DNA of 64,000 bases from Bacteroidota bacterium (GCA_018267365.1 JAFDYQ010000005.1:62001-126000); one strand, 5' to 3'; counted from the first letter of the stretch, positions 27,214-37,250 are shown. Numbers and translations are program-made. The notes: generated by a model from the letters alone, not told the origin.

Positions 27214-27585
27214 AGTTTTCGCTCTTTAAAGGATGAATTTCGTCATTATTTCGCTTAAAAAATAATACCGTTGACTGAAACCAAGGGAATCACCGACCAA
27301 ATGGGTCATTTCATGGGTGAATGGATCTATCAGTAAACTATCAAAGATCATATTATGGAAGCGATTGAATATTAAATAATAAGGAAACCGCAAACCCATG
27401 CTTACAGGCGCTTTGGTTGACTTGCGGGGTCCGTTCAGGTATGAATATCAGCAACTCGTGTATTTTTTGGGGGCTCAAGTCAGGTAAGGCTGTATTACTT
27501 TTAGGGCAAATATCATTTACTGAAAGCATCCCGCCTGGCGGGTTTGTACGTCTATACCACACCTATATCCCAATAACCACCCACC
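27214..27585. other. Intergenic 372 bp between divergent SPT-like and adhesin genes
   Basis: No gene is supported. It must hold both promoters, but no clear TAnnTTTG box was found for either gene. A perfect hairpin CCCGCC-t-GGCGGG lies at 27530-27542, about 44 bases before the adhesin ATG, and could sit in the adhesin leader. Confidence 0.5.
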
Positions 27586-30500
27586 ATGAAGTATTTTCTA
27601 CCGCTGCTTTTCCTCGCACTTATATCTTCTGCATGTGTGCAGGCGCAGTCCTTTCCCAATCCCAGCACGCTCTCTACCGGTCAGGGTACTCCCGGTAGCT
27701 ACGATCCGATCTGGACGGTATCTCAGTGGTACTCTACCAATCCGCCTAATCCGATAGGACTGAGCTATACACCAGCCCTGATCAATAATAACTGCGCACC
27801 CGGATCATGGGTCAATCCGGCCAGCCTGCCTCCTCCGGCTAATAATGGCAACTGGATCACCGGTACGACCACTTCCTGCTCCAATAACTATAATGACGGC
27901 TACCTTTATTTTCGCCTGACGCTCAACCTGCCTACGGATTGCAATGGTAACAGCGTGACTACCGCCGGCAACTATGTGCTCTATCTGGACGGCTACGTAG
28001 ATAATCAGATCACAGATATATTTGTAAACGGTGCGAGTACAGGTATCAGTGGCGGTGGCTTCTCCGCGGGCTCGCAGCTCAGTATCACGCTGCCGGGCCC
28101 GTGGATTCAGGGTACTAATTATATCGACGTGCAGGTCTATAACTATCCTAATGGCGGCAATAATAATCCCTACGGTCTGCTACTGGTAGCCAATACACAA
28201 GCAAGCAGCACTGCAGACGGTGACGGCGACGGTGTAGCTGATATCAATGATCAATGTCCATGTACACAGGGTCAGGCACCGAGCGGCTGCCCACCTGCCA
28301 GTATCAGCGGCAATACGAGTATCTGTAGCGGTCAGAGTACCACCCTCACTGCGAGTGGCGGTGGCACCTATATGTGGAGTACCGGCGCTACCACAGCATC
28401 TATCACTGTCACTCCGGGCAATAGTGCCCCATATAGCGTCACTACTACCCAGACCAGCGGCTTCACTAGCTCTGCCTCAGTCAATGTCACGGTCAACTCT
28501 CTGCCCAATCCTACCATCTCCCCTGCCACAGCAGCCATATGCCCTGGTGGCAGCATCACTCTGACTGCCGGAGGCGGCACCGGCTATGTCTGGAGCACCA
28601 GTGCCACTACAGCCGCTGTCACAGTATCACCCGCAGGTACTACTTCATATTCTGTCACGGTGACTGATGCTAATAACTGCACAGCCAGTACGTCCCGCAC
28701 TGTGTCTATCAATCCGCTTCCTACAGCCTCTATCACACCAGCCGCAGCAGCAGTATGCCCGGGTACAAGCACGACACTCACGGCCAGCGGAGGTACCTCC
28801 TATGCATGGAGCACTACAGCAAATACAGCGGCTATTACCGTATCTCCTGCAGGCTCTACGTCCTATACCGTCACTGTGACTGATGCCAATAATTGTACAG
28901 CGTCTGCTTCACGTAGTGTAGCTGTCTACTCTCCTCCCTCAGCAGCTATCACTCCTGCCGCTGTAGCCATCTGTGCCGGTGGTAGTACTACACTCACAGC
29001 CGGCGGTGGCACAGGCTATGTCTGGAGCACAAGCGCTACGACGGCGGCTATCACAGTATCTCCTGCGGGTACTACGTCCTATACAGTGACGGTGACCGAT
29101 GCCAATACATGTACAGCATCTGCCTCGCGCAGTGTCACCGTGAATCCGCTGCCTACACCTGCTATCACACCTGCCTCTGTCGTAGTCTGTACGGGTAGCA
29201 GCACCACACTCACTGCCAGCGGCGGTACAGGCTATGCCTGGAGTACCGCAGCTACCACAGCAGCGGTCACTGTGACACCGGCGGGCACTACATCTTATAC
29301 AGTGACTGTGACTGATGCTAATAACTGCAGCGCCTCGGTGAGCCGTAGTGTGTCTGTAGTGCCTCTGCCCACACCTGTCATATCTCCAGCCACTACATCA
29401 GTGTGTGCCGGCAGCAGCCTGACGCTGACTGCCTCGGGAGGTACGAGCTTTCTCTGGAGCACTACAGATGTGACATCTTCTATCACTGTCACCCCGGCAG
29501 GCAATCCAACCTACACCGTGACTGTGACGGATGGCAATAATTGTACTGCATCCCTTAGCAGAACTATTACAGTCGACCCGCTACCCATTATCACATTCAC
29601 ACCCGCCAGTGCGGCTGTCTGTGCGGGTAGCAGTATCACGCTCACTGCCGGAGGGGGCACCGGCTACATATGGAGTACATCAGCTACCACACAGAGTATC
29701 ACAGTATCTCCCGGAGTCACCACAGCTTATGACGTCACTGTGACGAGCGCAAGCAACTGCACTGCGTCTGCCTCTAAAAATGTCACGGTAAATCAACCTC
29801 CGGTGCCCAGCATCACGCCATCTGCTGCGGCCATCTGCATCGGAGATGCTGCTACACTCACGGCCAGCGGCGGTACGGGCTACAACTGGAGCAATGGAGA
29901 TATCACAGCGTCTACCTCAGTATCTCCATCCGGTACTACTACGTATACTGCGACTGTGACTGATGCCAATAACTGTACCGCCAGTACCACCGCTACGGTC
30001 ACGGTAAACCCTCTACCTGTACCGGCCATCAGCCCAGCCTCACCTGCAGTCTGTACCGGCAGCAGCACTACGCTCACTGCATCCGGCGGTGTAGTATACA
30101 GCTGGAGCACGACGGATATGACAGCCTCTATCTCAGTATCGCCATCGGTAGCTACGTCATATGCCGTCACCGTCACTGATGGCAATAACTGCAGCGCCGC
30201 AGCCAATACAAGTGTAGCCGTCAATCCGCTCCCTGCTGCTACTATCAATCCGGCTACTGCATCCGTATGCGCAGGGTCGGGCACCACACTGACCGCGGGC
30301 GGCGGCACGAGCTATCTATGGAGTACCGGCAGCAGCAGTGCTGCTATCAATCCTGTACCTGCGGGCACGGCTACCTATGATGTGACAGTGACCGATGCTA
30401 ACTCATGTACCGCTACTACCTCTGCCACCATCACGGTCTATCCGCTACCAGTGCCGGCCATCACTACCACAGCAGCCTCTATCTGTGTGGGTGGTACTAC

Positions 30501-31641
30501 CACACTGACTGCGACCGGCGGCACGAGCTATGTCTGGAGCGATGGTGGCACCTCTGCCTCCGTACCAGAGTCTCCTGCCACGACTACCACCTATGGCGTG
30601 ACTGCTACCGACGCCAATAATTGCTCCGCATCTGCATCACAGCTCATCACAGTCATACCAGCTATGCAGCTGATAGCTACACCTGCTATGGTCACGTGCC
30701 ATGCCGGCGCAGATGGCAGTATCAGCCTTGCTGTATCCGGCGGTCAGGCTCCCTATACATATCTCTGGAGCAATACTTCCACTTCTCAAAACATCAACAA
30801 TCTTGCCGCCGGCAGCTTTGCCGTATCGGTCACAGACCATGCCGGCTGTACAGCCACTACAGCTGCTACCGTGGCTGAGCCGACTGCGGTCACGATCACA
30901 CCCGCTACCACTGATCCCCTATGCGCGAGCCTGCCAGACAATGGCAGTATCGCCCTGACTGCCGGCGGTGGTACGCCATCCTACACTTATCTCTGGGCAG
31001 ATGGCTCTACAGCTGCCGCGCAGCAAAACCTCGCTCCCGGCAGCTACGCCATCACGGTGACGGATGCACAAGGCTGCTCTGCCGTGGCATCAGTGACGCT
31101 GGCATATGTATATGACTTTACCATCCAGGCCTCCCCGGCTATCAGTATAGAGCTGGGGGAAAACACCACCCTATCCTACGCAGTCACCGGACACTCCGGC
31201 ACACTGAGCAGCGTATGGACTCCTGACTATGGTCTGAGCTGTACCGACTGCGGAGCACCTGTCGCCTCTCCGGGCCGCACCACGCTATACCGGGTCAAAG
31301 TCGCTAATGATGAGGGCTGCACGGCCGACGATTCGACTACTGTCACAGTGATATCAGACTATTCCGTCTTCGTGCCCAATGCATTTACTCCAAATGACGA
31401 TGGCACCAATGATTTCTTTGAGTTTTACGGCAATAAGAAGTCCATTAAGTTTGTAGATGTAGAAGTATTTGACCGCTGGGGTGAGTCTGTATTTCGTAGC
31501 AATGATGTCAACTTCCGGTGGGATGGCACCTATAGGGGAGTAAAGGTCGAGCCCGGCAATTTTGTTTGGCAAATGAGCCTGACTTTCGTAGATGGTCACA
31601 ATAGTACTATGCAAAAAGGCTCGCTGACCGTGATCCGGTAA
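27586..31641 (+). CDS. Repeat adhesin with gliding-type (T9SS type B) C-terminus
   Basis: 1351 residues, secreted. Signal peptide residues 1-20 (ending CVQAQ). A lectin-like N-terminal region to about 205 is followed by an Asp-rich calcium-type motif DGDGDGVADINDQCP. Residues about 235-1025 are eleven Ig-like repeats of about 72 residues (216 bp), each with C-x-G-S-x-T-L-T-A-x-G-G, W-S, and V-T-D-x-N-x-C. Two SprB-type repeats follow (YTYLWSN and YTYLWAD). The last about 90 residues, with NAFTPNDDGTNDFF and FDRWGE, are the gliding motility-associated C-terminal domain that directs export by T9SS. Probably a surface adhesin or motility filament. Confidence 0.92.
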   Translation: MKYFLPLLFLALISSACVQAQSFPNPSTLSTGQGTPGSYDPIWTVSQWYSTNPPNPIGLSYTPALINNNCAPGSWVNPASLPPPANNGNWITGTTTSCSNNYNDGYLYFRLTLNLPTDCNGNSVTTAGNYVLYLDGYVDNQITDIFVNGASTGISGGGFSAGSQLSITLPGPWIQGTNYIDVQVYNYPNGGNNNPYGLLLVANTQASSTADGDGDGVADINDQCPCTQGQAPSGCPPASISGNTSICSGQSTTLTASGGGTYMWSTGATTASITVTPGNSAPYSVTTTQTSGFTSSASVNVTVNSLPNPTISPATAAICPGGSITLTAGGGTGYVWSTSATTAAVTVSPAGTTSYSVTVTDANNCTASTSRTVSINPLPTASITPAAAAVCPGTSTTLTASGGTSYAWSTTANTAAITVSPAGSTSYTVTVTDANNCTASASRSVAVYSPPSAAITPAAVAICAGGSTTLTAGGGTGYVWSTSATTAAITVSPAGTTSYTVTVTDANTCTASASRSVTVNPLPTPAITPASVVVCTGSSTTLTASGGTGYAWSTAATTAAVTVTPAGTTSYTVTVTDANNCSASVSRSVSVVPLPTPVISPATTSVCAGSSLTLTASGGTSFLWSTTDVTSSITVTPAGNPTYTVTVTDGNNCTASLSRTITVDPLPIITFTPASAAVCAGSSITLTAGGGTGYIWSTSATTQSITVSPGVTTAYDVTVTSASNCTASASKNVTVNQPPVPSITPSAAAICIGDAATLTASGGTGYNWSNGDITASTSVSPSGTTTYTATVTDANNCTASTTATVTVNPLPVPAISPASPAVCTGSSTTLTASGGVVYSWSTTDMTASISVSPSVATSYAVTVTDGNNCSAAANTSVAVNPLPAATINPATASVCAGSGTTLTAGGGTSYLWSTGSSSAAINPVPAGTATYDVTVTDANSCTATTSATITVYPLPVPAITTTAASICVGGTTTLTATGGTSYVWSDGGTSASVPESPATTTTYGVTATDANNCSASASQLITVIPAMQLIATPAMVTCHAGADGSISLAVSGGQAPYTYLWSNTSTSQNINNLAAGSFAVSVTDHAGCTATTAATVAEPTAVTITPATTDPLCASLPDNGSIALTAGGGTPSYTYLWADGSTAAAQQNLAPGSYAITVTDAQGCSAVASVTLAYVYDFTIQASPAISIELGENTTLSYAVTGHSGTLSSVWTPDYGLSCTDCGAPVASPGRTTLYRVKVANDEGCTADDSTTVTVISDYSVFVPNAFTPNDDGTNDFFEFYGNKKSIKFVDVEVFDRWGESVFRSNDVNFRWDGTYRGVKVEPGNFVWQMSLTFVDGHNSTMQKGSLTVIR
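28288..30660 (+). repeat. Eleven tandem 216-bp coding repeats
   Basis: In-frame tandem array inside the adhesin with a period of 216 bp. Units share the cysteine and aspartate positions but differ in sequence, so the array is old or under diversification. The first unit is the least regular. Confidence 0.85.
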
Positions 31642-31649
31642 ACGAGCCT
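31613..31649 (-). terminator. Minus-strand terminator inside adhesin 3' codons
   Basis: On the minus strand AGGCTCG (31643-31649) pairs with CGAGCCT (31617-31623), followed by TTTTT (31613-31617). It lies just beyond the stop of the zinc peptidase gene but overlaps the last codons of the convergent adhesin. Confidence 0.6.
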
Positions 31650-31671
31650 CTGACGATGAAAAATATCAGCG

Positions 31672-32361
31672 CTATCTCCTGCGCGTAAAGATCGAGATAT
31701 AGTATAGCAGTGTGACCAGCGAACCTACAGCAGCTACCACATAGGTCATAGCAGCCCATGTCAAAGCGTCTTTGGCCTGAGCATGCTCCGCGGGCAAGGT
31801 AGTGCGGCTGCTGTCCAGCCATGCCAGAGCCCTGCTGCTGGCATCAAACTCCACAGGTAGTGTGATAAAAGCAAACAGAGTAGTGAGTGCAAAGAGACCA
31901 ATACCTATGAGGAGGACTGTCACACCAAATGCCCCGGCAAAACCCAGCAGTACTACACCGGCCAGCAATATCCACTGTACCCAGTGGCTGGCAAAGGTGA
32001 CCAGCGGTACAGTAGAGGTGCGCAGGCCGAGCCAGAAGTAGGCACGTGCATGCTGTACGGCATGACCACACTCATGAGCAGCCACCGCCGCAGCGGCTAC
32101 ACTATTGCCACTGTATACCTCGGGTGAGAGGTTTACTGTTTTATCAGCAGGATTGTAGTGATCTGTCAGCTTGCCCTCTACAGATTGCACCGTCACATCA
32201 TAGATACCATTGTCACGGAGCATTCTAGTAGCTACCTCTGCACCGGTCATATTGCCTGCAAAGGGTATACGTGAGTATTGCTCCATTTTAGATTTCAATC
32301 TCGCCTGCACGAGCCAGCTCACACCGAGTATCAGCAGTAAGATTATACCAAAAGAACCCAT
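31672..32361 (-). CDS. YugP-family membrane zinc metallopeptidase
   Basis: 229 residues from ATG 32361 (MGSFGIILLLILG). A TTG ten codons upstream would put charged residues before the first membrane helix. Zinc motif HECGHAVQHA near residue 90, preceded by NLSPEVYSGNSVAAAAVAAH. Three or four membrane helices flank and follow it. Family members are uncharacterised inner-membrane proteases. Monocistronic, ending in a hairpin terminator within the adjacent gene. Confidence 0.9.
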   Translation of the reverse strand: MGSFGIILLLILGVSWLVQARLKSKMEQYSRIPFAGNMTGAEVATRMLRDNGIYDVTVQSVEGKLTDHYNPADKTVNLSPEVYSGNSVAAAAVAAHECGHAVQHARAYFWLGLRTSTVPLVTFASHWVQWILLAGVVLLGFAGAFGVTVLLIGIGLFALTTLFAFITLPVEFDASSRALAWLDSSRTTLPAEHAQAKDALTWAAMTYVVAAVGSLVTLLYYISIFTRRR

Positions 32362-32510
32362 TGTTTTATTGTTTTTTGATCTATCTGACAAAAAGTTGTG
32401 CTAAAGAATTATTCCTGCACATTTGTCATATATTCAGACGAAAGATGCAGCCGGAAATTTCTTCCTGCCACTAGATGTTTGATTTTTAACTGCTTTTTAG
32501 GAATAACCGC

Positions 32511-34445
32511 CTACCATTTCACGATACGCTGCGTCACCGTCCTATGCTCAGAGGTGACCCTGACCACATATACTGCCGCGGGCAGGTAGCCCACCGAGGT
32601 AGTATAGTAGTCACCGCCTCCGGGTGGTATATCTTCGGCCAGCAGCCTTTTGCCATCCATATCATATAGGTCCAGCGATACATGATGCTGGTCTCTGGAG
32701 TCATACCATATGACCAGGTCATCTCTGACGGGATTGGTCAGCACAGACAGAAAATTTTCCGCCCCCGGCGCAGGCAGTTTCCTTACAGTATTGTGTGCCG
32801 AGACCAGCCACAGCTCCGGATCTATGGCCACGGAGTCAATAGTGAAATCAATAACCGTGGTAAACTCCATACCGGATGCGGTGTGATCCAGTACCAATGT
32901 AGTATCCCGGCCCGGGCCATAAATTCTGACAGGCACTCTCATCTTGAAAAACGGTACTGCCACATTACTGGATGCCTGAGACAGCTGCATGCTGAGGCTG
33001 CTCCCCTGCTGAGACCAGTCGAGGGCATAAGACGGATAGCCTCCGTTATAAAACCATTGGTCAAAAAAACCCGTAAGATCCTGACCACTTTCCGTTTCAA
33101 AGTGCGCTTTCAGCAAGGTAGTTTTCGAAAAGGAATAAATAAGTGCCGGATCAGTGGCATAGCTTTTCAGTGCTGCAAAAAAGGCGCTGTCTCCTATCTG
33201 CCACCTGATCATATGCAGCAGATAAGCGCCCTTGGAATAACTCAGGTTATTATCAAATATACGTGCCACAGACGCAGTGTCATCACAGAGTATTGTTCCG
33301 TTGGCACCATTGATCACTCTGCGTAGCGTGGAGCTGCGCCAGGCATACCACCACTCCGGCGCCAGGCGCTCATAGCAGATGCCGGACAGATAGGTGGCAA
33401 ATCCTTCATTCAGCCATATCTCTGACCAGCTGTCACAGGTCAGCTTATCTCCAAACCACTGATGTGCCATCTCATGATTGATCAATTCAAAATCCGGTGC
33501 TACTACGAAGCTCATGGTCTGATGCTCCATACCACCGCCCCATCCAAACTCTGCGTGCCCGTACTTCTCCCTGATAAAGGGATATGGTCCAAACAATGCC
33601 GAGTATAGCTGGAGTACGTGAGCCACATTACTGTCAGTAGCCAGCCATTCTGTTTCCTCTTCGGGAAAAAAGTAATTCAGCACCGTAATATCACCATATG
33701 GCGACGCTGCCCTGAAAGCATGTTCTTCATAATTGCTGACTGCCATGCCTATGAGATACGTGGCTATAGGATAGCGGTGCCGCCAGTGATAGGTGATCGT
33801 ACTACCTACTATCTCACTATCTGTCATCACCCCATTAGAGCCCGCACGAAATCCATCCGGTACATTGATATAAAAATCCAGAGAGTCTATCTTGTCTGTG
33901 AGTGTCATTTTGCTGGGCAGCCAGTCGCGCGCACCGTATGGCTCGGAGAGCGTCCACAGCAGTGGCACCGTATCGTAATGTGTACTCGTCATGAAAGATC
34001 CGAAACCATTCTGCGGTGGTACGCCACTGTAGAAAACAGATACGGAATCTAATGATGATATAGCTGCAGGAAAATCTATCGTAATCGCATTACCGGTATG
34101 AGTGAATGCCGTCAATCTCACGCCGTGGTAATAGACAGAATCTACAGACAGGCTATCTGTGAGATCAAAGGCCATCTCTGTCAGAGCTGTCAGCGGCCTG
34201 AAGTAGGATGTCACACTTCCTGCTATATGCCGCACAGTGGGATCTACCTGTACAGCTATGCGGTGGTAGACGAGGTCATAATTGCCAGTGGGAGCCAGGC
34301 CGATCGAGTCTGCACTCTCAGTTTTGTAGGAGTGGTGCGTGTAGGTACCTGGCTCAAAAGAATGGCATATCTGTGCGCGCAGACCAGCTGCTGATAGCAG
34401 AAATGACACCATAAAGACCACAGAGGAAACACTGGCACGAGGCAT
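32511..34445 (-). CDS. M1 family aminopeptidase with T9SS type A tail
   Basis: 644 residues. Signal peptide (residues 1-24), then M1 N-terminal beta domain. GWGGGMEHQ stands in for the GxMEN exopeptidase motif. HEMAHQWFGDKL with Glu 19 residues after the second His gives the HEXXH-X18-E zinc site near residue 300. The last about 80 residues (LTNPVRDDLVIWYDS to VTQRIVKW) are a T9SS sorting domain, so the enzyme is exported to the cell surface or medium. It digests peptides from the N-terminus. Lies 8 bases after queD on the same strand. Confidence 0.93.
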   Translation of the reverse strand: MPRASVSSVVFMVSFLLSAAGLRAQICHSFEPGTYTHHSYKTESADSIGLAPTGNYDLVYHRIAVQVDPTVRHIAGSVTSYFRPLTALTEMAFDLTDSLSVDSVYYHGVRLTAFTHTGNAITIDFPAAISSLDSVSVFYSGVPPQNGFGSFMTSTHYDTVPLLWTLSEPYGARDWLPSKMTLTDKIDSLDFYINVPDGFRAGSNGVMTDSEIVGSTITYHWRHRYPIATYLIGMAVSNYEEHAFRAASPYGDITVLNYFFPEEETEWLATDSNVAHVLQLYSALFGPYPFIREKYGHAEFGWGGGMEHQTMSFVVAPDFELINHEMAHQWFGDKLTCDSWSEIWLNEGFATYLSGICYERLAPEWWYAWRSSTLRRVINGANGTILCDDTASVARIFDNNLSYSKGAYLLHMIRWQIGDSAFFAALKSYATDPALIYSFSKTTLLKAHFETESGQDLTGFFDQWFYNGGYPSYALDWSQQGSSLSMQLSQASSNVAVPFFKMRVPVRIYGPGRDTTLVLDHTASGMEFTTVIDFTIDSVAIDPELWLVSAHNTVRKLPAPGAENFLSVLTNPVRDDLVIWYDSRDQHHVSLDLYDMDGKRLLAEDIPPGGGDYYTTSVGYLPAAVYVVRVTSEHRTVTQRIVKW

Positions 34446-34453
34446 GATTAAAA

Positions 34454-34870
34454 CTAATCATTACCGGCTGGATATTCAAAGTAGTTGCGCTCTGTCTCCC
34501 AGAGTTTAACTTTTAGGTCGTACTTCGTATCCAGTTTGGCGCGTATACGGTTGTAGACCACTACTACTATATTCTCCCCTGTCGGTATGAGTTCTTTAAA
34601 TTCCGCTATATCCTCATTCAGGTTTGAGTGGTCCATATAGTCCAGCACCTCCGTGCGGAGTATCTCATTGAGAATGGCGATGTCTATCACAAATCCTGTC
34701 TCCTGGTCTATCTCACCGGTCACCTTTGCCTCTATGTAATAGTTGTGCCCATGATAATTTGGATTGCTGCACAGACCAAAAACCTCTTTATTCTTTTCGT
34801 CACTCCAGTCACGCCGTGCCAGGCGGTGGGCAGCGTTGAAGTGCGCTTTGCGATAGACAGATACTCTCAT
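34454..34870 (-). CDS. queD: 6-carboxytetrahydropterin synthase (QueD/PTPS family)
   Basis: 138 residues. Zinc ligands are in HFNAAH (residue 10) and YHGHNY (near 40). The catalytic Cys is in GLCSNPNYHGH and the C-terminal Glu in KLWETERNYFEY. In most bacteria it makes the queuosine/7-deazaguanine precursor from dihydroneopterin triphosphate. A pterin-synthase role is the alternative. The start codon follows an exact TATTTTTG box by 4 bases. The downstream M1 gene probably shares its transcript by proximity only. Confidence 0.92.
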   Translation of the reverse strand: MRVSVYRKAHFNAAHRLARRDWSDEKNKEVFGLCSNPNYHGHNYYIEAKVTGEIDQETGFVIDIAILNEILRTEVLDYMDHSNLNEDIAEFKELIPTGENIVVVVYNRIRAKLDTKYDLKVKLWETERNYFEYPAGND

Positions 34871-34874
34871 GCGT

Positions 34875-34882
34875 CAAAAATA
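34875..34882 (-). promoter_or_regulatory. -7 box TATTTTTG, 4 bases from queD ATG
   Basis: Exact TAnnTTTG on the minus strand with ACGC then ATG. Predicted leaderless start. Confidence 0.55.
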
Positions 34883-34886
34883 GGAA

Positions 34887-35993
34887 TTAAAAATTCTCTT
34901 CCTTTTCCGGGGCCAAGGCTTCTTGTCGCACAGTTTCAGGAGCTGATTCGGGTATAGTTTGCAGTATGATCTCAGGCAAATGATCTATATACTCCCGCCT
35001 GTATATCTGCAGCAGGATCATAAAGTACGATATCAGCAGCGGGCCAAATATCAACCCCAGGAAACCAAACAACTCTATCCCGATCACCAGCCCAAAGAAA
35101 GTGACCAACGGGTGCGTATTGCCAAACTTCCGAAGCATAGAGAATCGAACGAGGTGCTCCACATTCACCAGCAGCAGGCCATTGTAGATAGCTGCGCCTA
35201 TGCTGCTGCCCGGCTTTCCGCTGATATACATGTATATACAGACTGGTATCCATACCACTGCAGCGCCTATGATCGGTATCATAGAGGCAAAGCCTGTGAT
35301 CACCCCCCAAAAGAATGGCTGGTCCATACCAAATATCCAAAAACCTACCCATGCGATCACCGCCTGGATCACTATTAGTACCGGTATTCCTATCACATTT
35401 GACATGGTCTGTATCCGCAGCTCTTTGAGCAGTATCAGTGTATTTTCATTATTGAAAGGTGAATACTGCAGCACCAGCCGCTCCATACCGCGCCCCTCCA
35501 TCATCATAAAGTAGAGCAGAAAGTATAGTACTGCTATCTGTGTAAAGGAGCTCAGAGTGGCAGACAGGAGTACCGGTATGAAATCTGCACCAGCTGTAGT
35601 GACCCGGCTGATGGACTCCTGCGAGATCAGATTGACACCATAGCCGGCAGCCAGGTGGTCATTCCATCCCTTCACTATATCCAGAAACTCAGCATAGTGC
35701 TCCACCAGGTACTGCGCCTTGGACGAGAGCATATAGGATAGCAGTCCTATGGGTATCAGTACTACTACCATAGAGACGACTATCAGCAGTGAAACTGCTA
35801 TCGTTTTGCGCCAGCCGCGGCGCTCAGTCAGATAGAGTAGCGGCTGCCGGAATACAATATACAGGGTAGCCGCTCCCAGAAAAGAGCTGATGTAATCCCT
35901 CAGCATATATCCCAGTATGCAGCCCAGAGTGGTAAGTACGGCGAGGAAGTAAAACTGCTTTACGCTATCATTTGAGAATCCTTTCATGGCCAT
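34887..35993 (-). CDS. AI-2E family transporter
   Basis: 368 residues, about eight membrane helices (residues 15-60, 68-90, 150-180, 210-345). The C-terminal family block has FWGVITGFASMIPIIGAAV and GLVIGIELFGFLGLIFGPLL. Members transport autoinducer-2, Na+/Li+ or unknown solutes; assignment beyond the family is not possible. ATG 35993 or 35987 both fit; a TATATTAG box lies 6 bases upstream of the first. Confidence 0.9.
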   Translation of the reverse strand: MAMKGFSNDSVKQFYFLAVLTTLGCILGYMLRDYISSFLGAATLYIVFRQPLLYLTERRGWRKTIAVSLLIVVSMVVVLIPIGLLSYMLSSKAQYLVEHYAEFLDIVKGWNDHLAAGYGVNLISQESISRVTTAGADFIPVLLSATLSSFTQIAVLYFLLYFMMMEGRGMERLVLQYSPFNNENTLILLKELRIQTMSNVIGIPVLIVIQAVIAWVGFWIFGMDQPFFWGVITGFASMIPIIGAAVVWIPVCIYMYISGKPGSSIGAAIYNGLLLVNVEHLVRFSMLRKFGNTHPLVTFFGLVIGIELFGFLGLIFGPLLISYFMILLQIYRREYIDHLPEIILQTIPESAPETVRQEALAPEKEENF

Positions 35994-35999
35994 TTTCCG

Positions 36000-36007
36000 C
36001 TAATATA
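36000..36007 (-). promoter_or_regulatory. -7 box TATATTAG
   Basis: Minus-strand TATATTAG (TAnnTTnG), 6 bases upstream of ATG 35993; divergent from the plus-strand box at 36057. Confidence 0.4.
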
Positions 36008-36056
36008 CATCAGTTTGCGCCAGGCTGGTGTGGATAGGGGTTTGTGTATTTTTCCT

Positions 36057-36063
36057 TACTTTG
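36057..36063 (+). promoter_or_regulatory. -7 box TACTTTG that decides a GTG start
   Basis: TA-n-TTTG box. It lies downstream of the GTG at 36044, so that codon could not be in the mRNA. The first usable start is GTG at 36080, 16 bases after the box. Confidence 0.45.
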
Positions 36064-36079
36064 CTGCAAAGGCTGTAGT

Positions 36080-37231
36080 GTGCCACAAAAAAAAGACACC
36101 ATAAAATTTCTGCTGTGCCTCCTTATCCTGTTGTCTTCAGGATATGCCTTTTCATTGGAAGCCTATGACGATGACAACATATATACCGGATATGACTATG
36201 CCCGGCTGGACTCTGCTATCCGGAGTACTGCCGCGCGCTATGCACATTACCCTGCGAGCACCACGCTGATCCGCCAGCTGGCAGAGCTATATACTGCCAG
36301 ATCCGAAACTGACTCTGCACTTTTATATTGGCAGCGCCTGTCATCACTGCAGCCAGACAATGATACACTACCCTACCGGCAGGCTCTGCTACTATACGAT
36401 GATAAACGCTATGACAACGCTTATGTGGCGGTAGAAAAAAGCCTGGCCCTCCGCGGCGATAATATTGATTACCTCACACTCGCAGCCAGCATAGCCTACA
36501 GACTGCATCAGACGGATTCCGCCCTCGCATATAGCCAAAGGGTACTCGGTATGGATAGCAGAAATATAAACGCCCTGCTAGTCTCCGGCCTCTGCCTGCG
36601 CGATCTGCATCGCTATGACGATGCACTCATACAATTCACTCATTGCCTGGAGGCAGATCCGTCTAATACGGACGCTCTCATACACCGCGCAGAAATATTT
36701 GTACTCTCAAAGAACTATAACAGCGCCCTGCGTGACTACTCTGCCGCGCGTGCCGACCTAAGCGAAAACGCTGCCGTGATCAATAACATCGGCATCTGCT
36801 ACTACGAGTCAGGCAGCTATACGGAGGCCATAGCCCTCTTTCAGAAAGCTATCCTGCTGAACAGCCAACAGCCGGAGAGCAGCTATAATAAAGGCATTAC
36901 CCAATACAAACTGCATCAGTTTGACGCTGCATCTGCCGCGCTTCGTACAGCCGGTATCGTATGGGATTCCTGCCAGAGCGATAGCTGCCATGCGCGCTAC
37001 CTCGATGCGGTCTACTATCTAGGCATGTGCTACAAAAAAACCGGCAACCTGGATGAAGCCAAAAAGCAATTTGAGTTTCTGCAGAAAGAAAAATATAACG
37101 CAGACCTCACGGGAGAGATCCGGCATATCAGGTATGCACTATTCTTCTCGTCCAGATGGTACTATATCCTGCTCGGAGTACTGGTAGCTATAGCGCTGAT
37201 CATCTCAGTGATCCGGATGCTGCGCCGTTAG
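36080..37231 (+). CDS. Membrane-anchored TPR protein, GTG start
   Basis: 383 residues from GTG 36080 (MPQKKDTIKFLLCLLILLSSG, a proper signal/anchor). The longer frame from 36044 begins ahead of the promoter box. About seven TPR units span residues 60-330, such as NIDYLTLAASIAYRLHQTDS and AAVINNIGICYYESGSYTEA. The C-terminal helix WYYILLGVLVAIALIISVI anchors it in the inner membrane with the TPRs outside. Partner unknown. Its stop is 20 bases from the end of the convergent czcA gene. Confidence 0.82.
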   Translation: MPQKKDTIKFLLCLLILLSSGYAFSLEAYDDDNIYTGYDYARLDSAIRSTAARYAHYPASTTLIRQLAELYTARSETDSALLYWQRLSSLQPDNDTLPYRQALLLYDDKRYDNAYVAVEKSLALRGDNIDYLTLAASIAYRLHQTDSALAYSQRVLGMDSRNINALLVSGLCLRDLHRYDDALIQFTHCLEADPSNTDALIHRAEIFVLSKNYNSALRDYSAARADLSENAAVINNIGICYYESGSYTEAIALFQKAILLNSQQPESSYNKGITQYKLHQFDAASAALRTAGIVWDSCQSDSCHARYLDAVYYLGMCYKKTGNLDEAKKQFEFLQKEKYNADLTGEIRHIRYALFFSSRWYYILLGVLVAIALIISVIRMLRR

Positions 37232-37250
37232 CCCCTATCACCTACGGGCC

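Noticed and set aside
28288..30660. Regular 216-bp repeats as a CRISPR or non-coding array
   Set aside because: The repeats are in frame, encode Ig-like modules and have no unique spacers.
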